Assembly: GCA_022787165.1 (NCBI GenBank)
Contig: JALFVL010000007.1
Location: forward strand, 62,001-126,000
Direction of reading: 5' to 3'
DNA: 64,000 nt
Source of the DNA: Clostridiales bacterium
Lineage (GTDB): Bacteria > Bacillota > Clostridia > Christensenellales > Aristaeellaceae
Translations under genes and position numbers: made by a program
The notes under the pieces: model-generated
Databases searched by the model: none
Told to the model about the DNA's origin: nothing
What the model saw: the letters and a program-made list of their open reading frames with translations, nothing else
In this document: one piece after another, positions 59,557 to 64,000 of the stretch
How the letters are laid out: each line of letters begins with the position of its first letter
Numbering within the stretch: position 1 is the first letter of the stretch

Positions 59557-59610
59557 AAATCACGCAGATGAACCAAGATGAACTTGCGGTACCGAGAGGG
59601 AGGAACACGC

Positions 59611-61275
59611 ATGAACAAAAAAACCAGGCTGACGGCACTGCTGCTGAGCGTGCTGATGCTCGTGATGCCCGTGGCCTCGGTCGCGGAGGAAGACGTCGGC
59701 TTTTCCGCGGGCGATCTGACCGGCACGGCGATTGCCGAAAGCTACGCGGCGGGCATGCAGCTCAACGTGAGCGCGGGCTTCGCCATCGAGCTGGAGGAGA
59801 GCATGACGGATGCGCGGGCGCAGGCGCTCGCTTCCCTGCTTTCCAAGAGCACGCTGAATCTCTCCTTTTATGACGACTTCGGCACGGCGCGCATCCGCGC
59901 GGCGCTGGTGACGGACGGCGTGGAGCTGGCGACGGCGGATGCGCTCGTCTTTGAGGATGGCTCCGCGCAAATCATGACGAGCCTGACGGGCAAGTATGTG
60001 ATGACCGTGCCAGCGGGCGCCTTTGCCGGGCAGAGCCTGGACGAGCTGATGGGCATCGAGGTGGGCTCGGAGGAGTTCAATGCGCTCGACATCAAGGACA
60101 GGCTCAAGATCATGGCGATTGATGCCAACTCGACCTTCCTCAACCTGCTGCTGGGCTGGGTCTCCTCGACGCAGATGGAGACCGGCGAGCTCTACACCTT
60201 TGACAACGAGCCGCTCGAGGCGACGCCGACCCGCGATGCCGTGGCGCAGCGGATGATCGGCAAGATCAGCACCTACGACTTCATGTATTTCCTGTGGAAT
60301 GTGGTTTCCGCGTTCCGCGACGATCAGGGCCCGATGCTCCAGGCGACGGCGGACATTCTGGCGGAGCTGGGCGTGACGCGCTACCAGGCGCGCCAGGTGA
60401 TCGACGCGCTGCTGACCGAGGAGACGATCGACCCGGCGACGGACTTTGTGCAGACCTCCTGGAGCGTTCAGGACGATGGCAGCCTCTGCGAGCTGGGCGA
60501 CGTGCAATACTTCATGCGCAAGCTGGAAAAGAGCGTCGACAATCTCTCCTACCTGAGCACGGATTTGCCGATGAGCATGATCGTCAGCTATGACGAAAAC
60601 GGTCAGATGGTCGGCTTTGACGCGGATGTGCCGCTGATCACGGAGGGCTGGCCTTTTGAGGGCAGCTTCGTCTACTCCATCCGGACGGACGAGCATGCGC
60701 AGCGGCTGCATACCTCCCACGGCGAGCTTCAGGTCAGCGAGGAGGATCGCCTCGTCGGCGACCTGAACATCCAGTTCGGTCAGGATATTGGCGGCGTGAA
60801 GCAGAGCGGCTTCAGCGGCACGCTTGACTTGAACGGTAAGGATGGCGGGGTCAAGGGCATCGGCATCAGCGCCGGCTTGACCAGCCAGGTGGAGGCTGGC
60901 GAGTCGGGCGAGAGCATCGAGACCTTTGAAGGCGAGCTGGCGTTCAGCAGGCATGACGACGGAGAAAATGCGGATGCCCTGACGGCGGTGATCACCGGCG
61001 AGACGGTGCTGACCGACGATGCGCTCACGCTGAACGCGGAGGCTTCCCTGCAGGCTGCCGGTCTGGCCGGTGCGCTGGTCAGCCTGACGATGGAGCAGAG
61101 CGAGTTTGACGAGGCCGTCTTCGAGGGCGGCGTGGCTGTGGACGTGACGAATCTGTCCGATGAGGAGCTTGGCACGCTCAAGAGCGAGATTGCGCTTCAG
61201 GCGGCGAAGGTTTCGCTGGCGCTGATCCCGCATCCGGGTGTTCTGGCCGATCTGATGACCCTCATCGGAAAGTGA
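59611..61275 (+). CDS. Secreted protein of unknown function, 554 aa
   Basis: A signal peptide (MNKKTRLTALLLSVLMLVMP, VASVAEE) is followed by a long acidic, beta-rich protein (LNLSFYDDFGTARIRAALVT; FAGQSLDELMGIEVGSEEFN) with repeated strand-like stretches in the C-terminal third (LSFSRHD-like, TLNAEASLQAAGLAGALVSL). There are no cysteines near the signal cleavage site, so it is not a lipoprotein. The ATG follows GGGAGGAACACGC. It is 54 bp after the similar-type secreted gene; the two probably work together. Function not assigned. Confidence 0.75.
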   Translation: MNKKTRLTALLLSVLMLVMPVASVAEEDVGFSAGDLTGTAIAESYAAGMQLNVSAGFAIELEESMTDARAQALASLLSKSTLNLSFYDDFGTARIRAALVTDGVELATADALVFEDGSAQIMTSLTGKYVMTVPAGAFAGQSLDELMGIEVGSEEFNALDIKDRLKIMAIDANSTFLNLLLGWVSSTQMETGELYTFDNEPLEATPTRDAVAQRMIGKISTYDFMYFLWNVVSAFRDDQGPMLQATADILAELGVTRYQARQVIDALLTEETIDPATDFVQTSWSVQDDGSLCELGDVQYFMRKLEKSVDNLSYLSTDLPMSMIVSYDENGQMVGFDADVPLITEGWPFEGSFVYSIRTDEHAQRLHTSHGELQVSEEDRLVGDLNIQFGQDIGGVKQSGFSGTLDLNGKDGGVKGIGISAGLTSQVEAGESGESIETFEGELAFSRHDDGENADALTAVITGETVLTDDALTLNAEASLQAAGLAGALVSLTMEQSEFDEAVFEGGVAVDVTNLSDEELGTLKSEIALQAAKVSLALIPHPGVLADLMTLIGK

Positions 61276-61303
61276 GAACGAGATCAAAAAGGGTGTGGTA
61301 CCG

Positions 61304-61810
61304 ATGGATTTTGCTGAAAAGCTGCAACAGGAGACCATACTGAAGATGTGCGCTTTGGGCGCGGATGTGCTTGCCTCGCCAAAGGTACAGGCGCTGCGCG
61401 GATACACACATCATGGCCGGGTGACGCGCTATGAGCACAGTCTCTCGGTCTGCTATATCGCGCTGCGCATTGCCGGACGGCTTCGCCTGCGCGTGGACGA
61501 GCAGAGCATGGTGCGCGGCGCGCTGCTGCACGACTACTTCCTCTACGACTGGCATGACCCGGGCCGCCCGCACCTGACGCACGGGTTTACCCATCCGGGC
61601 GAAGCGCTGCGGGAGGCAGAGAGGGATTTCCCGCTCAATTGGATTGAGCGCGACGTGATTCACAGGCACATGTTCCCGCTGACGCCGATTCCGCCGCAGA
61701 CGCGCGAAGGGCGGCTCGTCTCCCTGGCGGACAAGATCAGCGCCGTGCTGGAGACCTTCGGCGTTCCGCAGGAGATGCGCGTCATCCGCCTGTGCAGGGC
61801 CGTGCGCTGA
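61304..61810 (+). CDS. HD-domain phosphohydrolase-like protein
   Basis: A 168-aa protein with HD-domain metal sites: THHGRVTRYEHSLSVCYIAL (first His), GALLHDYFLYDWHD (HD pair) and DKISAVLETF near the C-terminus (last Asp). The family hydrolyses phosphate esters, but the substrate is unknown; the same small HD protein is common in Clostridia. The start is ATG 61304; a GTG at 61295 is possible. It is 28 bp after the secreted-protein gene. Three terminator-like hairpins follow. Confidence 0.82.
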   Translation: MDFAEKLQQETILKMCALGADVLASPKVQALRGYTHHGRVTRYEHSLSVCYIALRIAGRLRLRVDEQSMVRGALLHDYFLYDWHDPGRPHLTHGFTHPGEALREAERDFPLNWIERDVIHRHMFPLTPIPPQTREGRLVSLADKISAVLETFGVPQEMRVIRLCRAVR

Positions 61811-61821
61811 GCTGGCGCAAA

Positions 61822-61843
61822 AAAGGAGCCGAAAGGCTCCTTT
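61822..61843. terminator. Terminator hairpin 1 (GAAA loop)
   Basis: AAAGGAGCC-GAAA-GGCTCCTTT, 9-bp stem with a GAAA tetraloop, 11 bp after the HD gene stop. An almost identical hairpin is at 61952. Confidence 0.75.
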
Positions 61844-61902
61844 CAGTCTGTTGACAGAAACAGATGTTTTTCCTCCGCGATTGATTGTTCGAGGAAGAAT
61901 TG

Positions 61903-61937
61903 AGTGCTTTCTCTCCCCCTCGGGGAGAGAAAGCGCT
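61903..61937. terminator. Terminator hairpin 2
   Basis: 16-bp stem (61903-61918 with 61922-61937, one G-T pair), 3-nt loop, followed by TTTG. Between the two copies of the GAAA hairpin. Confidence 0.75.
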
Positions 61938-61951
61938 TTTGTCGATAATCT

Positions 61952-61975
61952 AAAAGGAGCCGAAAGGCTCCTTTT
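61952..61975. terminator. Terminator hairpin 3 (duplicate of hairpin 1)
   Basis: AAAAGGAGCC-GAAA-GGCTCCTTTT, 10-bp stem, T-run on both strands. Probably serves the convergent pxpA unit. Confidence 0.8.
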
Positions 61976-62032
61976 CGTATGTAGCTTGATCTCGCCCACT
62001 TCGCGCGGGACAAAGGGCTTGGAGGGAGGACA

Positions 62033-62794
62033 TCAGGCGCTCATGGGCCTGAGCGCGATGCCGGCGGCGGCGAGCGCCTCGCCGATGCGCTGTGTGAAGA
62101 GCAGCGCCTTTTCCCCGTCGCCGTGGACGCAGATCGAGTCCGCGCTCAGGCAGACGTCCGTACCCTCGACGCTGCGCACCTTGCCCTCCGTGACCATGCG
62201 AACGACGCGGCGGATGGCCTCATTTTCGTCGGTGATCATCGCGCCGGGCTGGCCGCGCGGGACGAGCGTGCCGTCGCTGCGGTAGCCGCGGTCGGCAAAG
62301 ACCTCGCTTTTGCAGGGGAGGCCGATCGCCTGCGCCGCGGAGAGCATCTCGCTGCCGCTCAGGCCGAGCAGGATGAGCCGGTCGTCAAACTCCGCGACGG
62401 CCTCCGCAATGGCGCGGGCGAGCGCACTGTCCTTGGCGGCCATGTTGTACAGCGCGCCGTGCGGCTTGACGTGGCACAGCGGCATCTGCGCTGCGCGGCA
62501 GAAGGCGGAGAGCGCGCCGAGCTGATAGAGCATGTAGGCCTTGGCCTCCTTCGGCGTGACGGCAATGCTGCGACGGCCAAAGCCCATCAGATCCGGAAAG
62601 CCGGGATGCGCGCCGATGTGGACGCCGTTTTCCCGGCAGAGGGCGACGGTGCGCTGCATGACGAGCGGGTCGCCGGCGTGGCTGCCGCAGGCGACGTTCG
62701 CCGAGGTGATCAGCGGGATGACCTGCTCATCCCTGCCGATGGTGTATGCGCCAAAGCTCTCGCCCAGGTCGCAGTTGAGATCCACGGTCTTCAT
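62033..62794 (-). CDS. pxpA: 5-oxoprolinase subunit A (LamB/YcsF family)
   Basis: A 253-aa subunit of the ATP-dependent 5-oxoprolinase PxpABC, which opens 5-oxoproline to glutamate. MKTVDLNCDLGESFGAY, ANVACGSHAGDP, VHIGAHPGFPDLMGFGRR and HVKPHGALYNM are family hallmarks. I start it at ATG 62794, after AAGGAGG; the longer frame upstream is the end of the preceding gene region. Last gene of a minus-strand cluster pxpC-DUF1445-pxpA. Confidence 0.95.
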   Translation of the reverse strand: MKTVDLNCDLGESFGAYTIGRDEQVIPLITSANVACGSHAGDPLVMQRTVALCRENGVHIGAHPGFPDLMGFGRRSIAVTPKEAKAYMLYQLGALSAFCRAAQMPLCHVKPHGALYNMAAKDSALARAIAEAVAEFDDRLILLGLSGSEMLSAAQAIGLPCKSEVFADRGYRSDGTLVPRGQPGAMITDENEAIRRVVRMVTEGKVRSVEGTDVCLSADSICVHGDGEKALLFTQRIGEALAAAGIALRPMSA

Positions 62795-62819
62795 CAGAGG
62801 TTTCCTCCTTGTGCGTTCA

Positions 62820-63608
62820 TCACAGCTTGAGCACGGCGTTGGGCACGTCCGTGATGAACATGTACCCGGGGGCGTGGGTGATGACAAACGGCGGGCGGGA
62901 ATGCATGACGACTGCCTGGGGCGTCACGCCGCAGGGCCAGAAGACGGGCGTCTCCCCGTCGCGGATGGTCACGGCGTCGCCGTAGTCGGGCTGGGCGAGG
63001 TTGGCGATGCCGATGGCCTCCGGGCAGCCGATGTGAACGGGCATGCCGTGAACGCGCGGCATCTGCGCCGTAATGGCCACGGCAGCGGGGACGAGCGCAT
63101 GGGGGATCGGCCGCATGCTGACGACCATGTTGCCCGAGAAGACGCCGGCGCTCTGGCAGGGGATGTTCGTGTTGTACATCGGCACGTTGACGCCCTCCTC
63201 GATCTGGCGAACGGGAATGCCCGCCTCGAGCAGGTCGCTCTCAAAGGAGAAGCTGCAGCCGATGAGGAAGCTCACCAGCTCGCGCGAGGGATCGTCAAAG
63301 TATTCGGAGACGTCGGTCGTCTCCTTGGTCAGCACGCCGTTTTCGTAGACGCGGTATTTGGGAATATCGCGCGCGATGTCGCTGCCTGCGCCGAACTGCG
63401 CAAACGTCCGGCTGCCCGCGTCGGCGACCTCAAGCAGCGGGCAGGACTTGGGGTTGCGCTGGCAGAACAGCAGAAAGTCCCAGGCCAGCTCCTTGGGCAG
63501 CACGACGAGGTTGCCCTGTGCGTAGCCGGGGCACATGCCCGTTGTCGGACGGGTGATGGCGCCTTCGCGGATGAGCGCGCGCGCTTCGGCCGGAGTCATG
63601 GTTTTCAT
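62820..63608 (-). CDS. DUF1445 putative hydro-lyase / D-glutamate cyclase-like protein
   Basis: A 262-aa member of the DUF1445 family (PF07286): ALIREGAITRPTTGMCPGYA, ELAWDFLLFCQRNPKSCPLL, NTNIPCQSAGVFSGNMVVSM and THAPGYMFITD at the end are highly characteristic. The mitochondrial relative hydrolyses 5-oxo-D-proline to D-glutamate, which fits the pxp neighbours here. I start it at ATG 63608, after AAGGAGC. It overlaps the end of pxpC by 4 bases (ATGA). Confidence 0.9.
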   Translation of the reverse strand: MKTMTPAEARALIREGAITRPTTGMCPGYAQGNLVVLPKELAWDFLLFCQRNPKSCPLLEVADAGSRTFAQFGAGSDIARDIPKYRVYENGVLTKETTDVSEYFDDPSRELVSFLIGCSFSFESDLLEAGIPVRQIEEGVNVPMYNTNIPCQSAGVFSGNMVVSMRPIPHALVPAAVAITAQMPRVHGMPVHIGCPEAIGIANLAQPDYGDAVTIRDGETPVFWPCGVTPQAVVMHSRPPFVITHAPGYMFITDVPNAVLKL

Positions 63609-64000
63609 GGCATTTGCTCCTTCATATAGCTCCATTTGCTGCGTTCAAGCCGGAGAGCCTGCATGCCCCCGGCGGGGGTCACAAAGCGGAAGGCGACGGA
63701 CGCGCCGGGGCGCGTCTGCGCGAGGACGGGCAGGTCGCAGGGGAGGACGGTCGCGATCTTCGCGTAGCCGCCCGTGGTCTGGTGGTCGGCGAGCATGACG
63801 ATCGGCTGGCCGTTGGCGGAAATCTGCACGGAGCCCTCGACGATGCCGTCTGAGAGGATGTCCGAGCCGTGGACGGAGGCGACCGTCGGGCCGCTCAGAC
63901 GCGCGGCCATGCGGCCGGAATCGGGCGAGACGGTGTAGACGCCATGTGTGAACGCTTCGAGCCCTTCCGGGGTGAAGGCGGCATCCTGCGGACCCGGCAC
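63605..64000 (-). CDS. pxpC: 5-oxoprolinase subunit C (KipA-type), 5' part outside the window
   Basis: Only the last 131 residues are present. GPQDAAFTPEGLEAFTHGVY, TVSPDSGRMAARLSGP, SDGIVEGSVQISANGQPIVM and LADHQTTGGYAKIATVL are typical of the carboxyltransferase-like C subunit. pxpB (KipI) would be expected upstream, beyond the window edge. The TGA overlaps the ATG of the DUF1445 gene, so the genes are translationally coupled. Confidence 0.92.
   Translation of the reverse strand: MPGPQDAAFTPEGLEAFTHGVYTVSPDSGRMAARLSGPTVASVHGSDILSDGIVEGSVQISANGQPIVMLADHQTTGGYAKIATVLPCDLPVLAQTRPGASVAFRFVTPAGGMQALRLERSKWSYMKEQMP

Noticed and set aside
61851-61880. Promoter at TTGACA 61851
   Set aside because: No acceptable -10 box 16-18 bp downstream; it lies between terminators of convergent genes.

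Overview
The window is GC-rich (roughly 60-65% by eye) and densely coded on both strands. It most likely comes from the chromosome of a GC-rich Clostridia-type Firmicute (Bacillota), possibly a gut lineage such as Christensenellales. The reasons are the spmA-spmB sporulation pair, a T-box leader in front of valS, ylxM-ffh, khpA, dprA-topA-trmFO-hslVU, DUF1540, AAGGAGG-type ribosome binding sites and TTGACA/TATAAT promoters. The lineage is an inference; no rRNA is present. I see no prophage, transposase or CRISPR array.

Layout. 1-7.5 kb: a truncated GH4-like protein, an RNA methyltransferase, a pseudouridine synthase, a secreted CHAP/L,D-transpeptidase fusion, an ArAE-type membrane protein, an M19 dipeptidase and an XRE regulator. 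7.6-13.4 kb: a DUF1540 miniprotein, then a MacB-type efflux operon on the minus strand (ATPase, FtsX-type permease, membrane-fusion protein, TetR as last gene) behind a consensus promoter with two palindromic operators, then a Nudix hydrolase. 13.7-17.8 kb: a tctCBA tricarboxylate transporter, shikimate kinase and tRNA-Trp, whose 3' end is duplicated nearby. 17.8-21.6 kb: surface-polysaccharide glycosyltransferases and a YdcF-like protein. 22-25 kb: a MATE exporter behind a leader with a strong attenuator hairpin, and spmA-spmB. 25-31 kb: an oppABCDF operon. 31.4-39.2 kb: esterase, dprA, topA, trmFO, hslV and hslU. 39.4-48.4 kb: a GT14-like transferase, a valine T-box, a 55-aa membrane protein, valS, folC, rsmH, a flavoprotein, rsmI and a nitroreductase. 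48.5-55 kb: an ECF sigma/anti-sigma pair, a dnaK without partners, asparaginase and a D-2-hydroxyacid dehydrogenase. 55.2-61.8 kb: ylxM-ffh-rpsP-khpA-rimM, two large secreted proteins of unknown function and an HD protein. 62-64 kb: pxpC-DUF1445-pxpA for 5-oxoproline.

The most unusual content is in the intergenic DNA. Family A is a multi-hairpin element of about 150-185 bp found five times, always just downstream of a gene and in that gene's sense orientation. Its stems differ between copies by compensatory changes, which points to a conserved structured RNA or DNA element. Family B is an element of about 95 bp, present as three tandem copies plus two single copies and one fragment, usually starting at a stop codon.

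Many long reading frames opposite real genes (up to 1240 codons) are artefacts of high GC and third-position bias and were left out.
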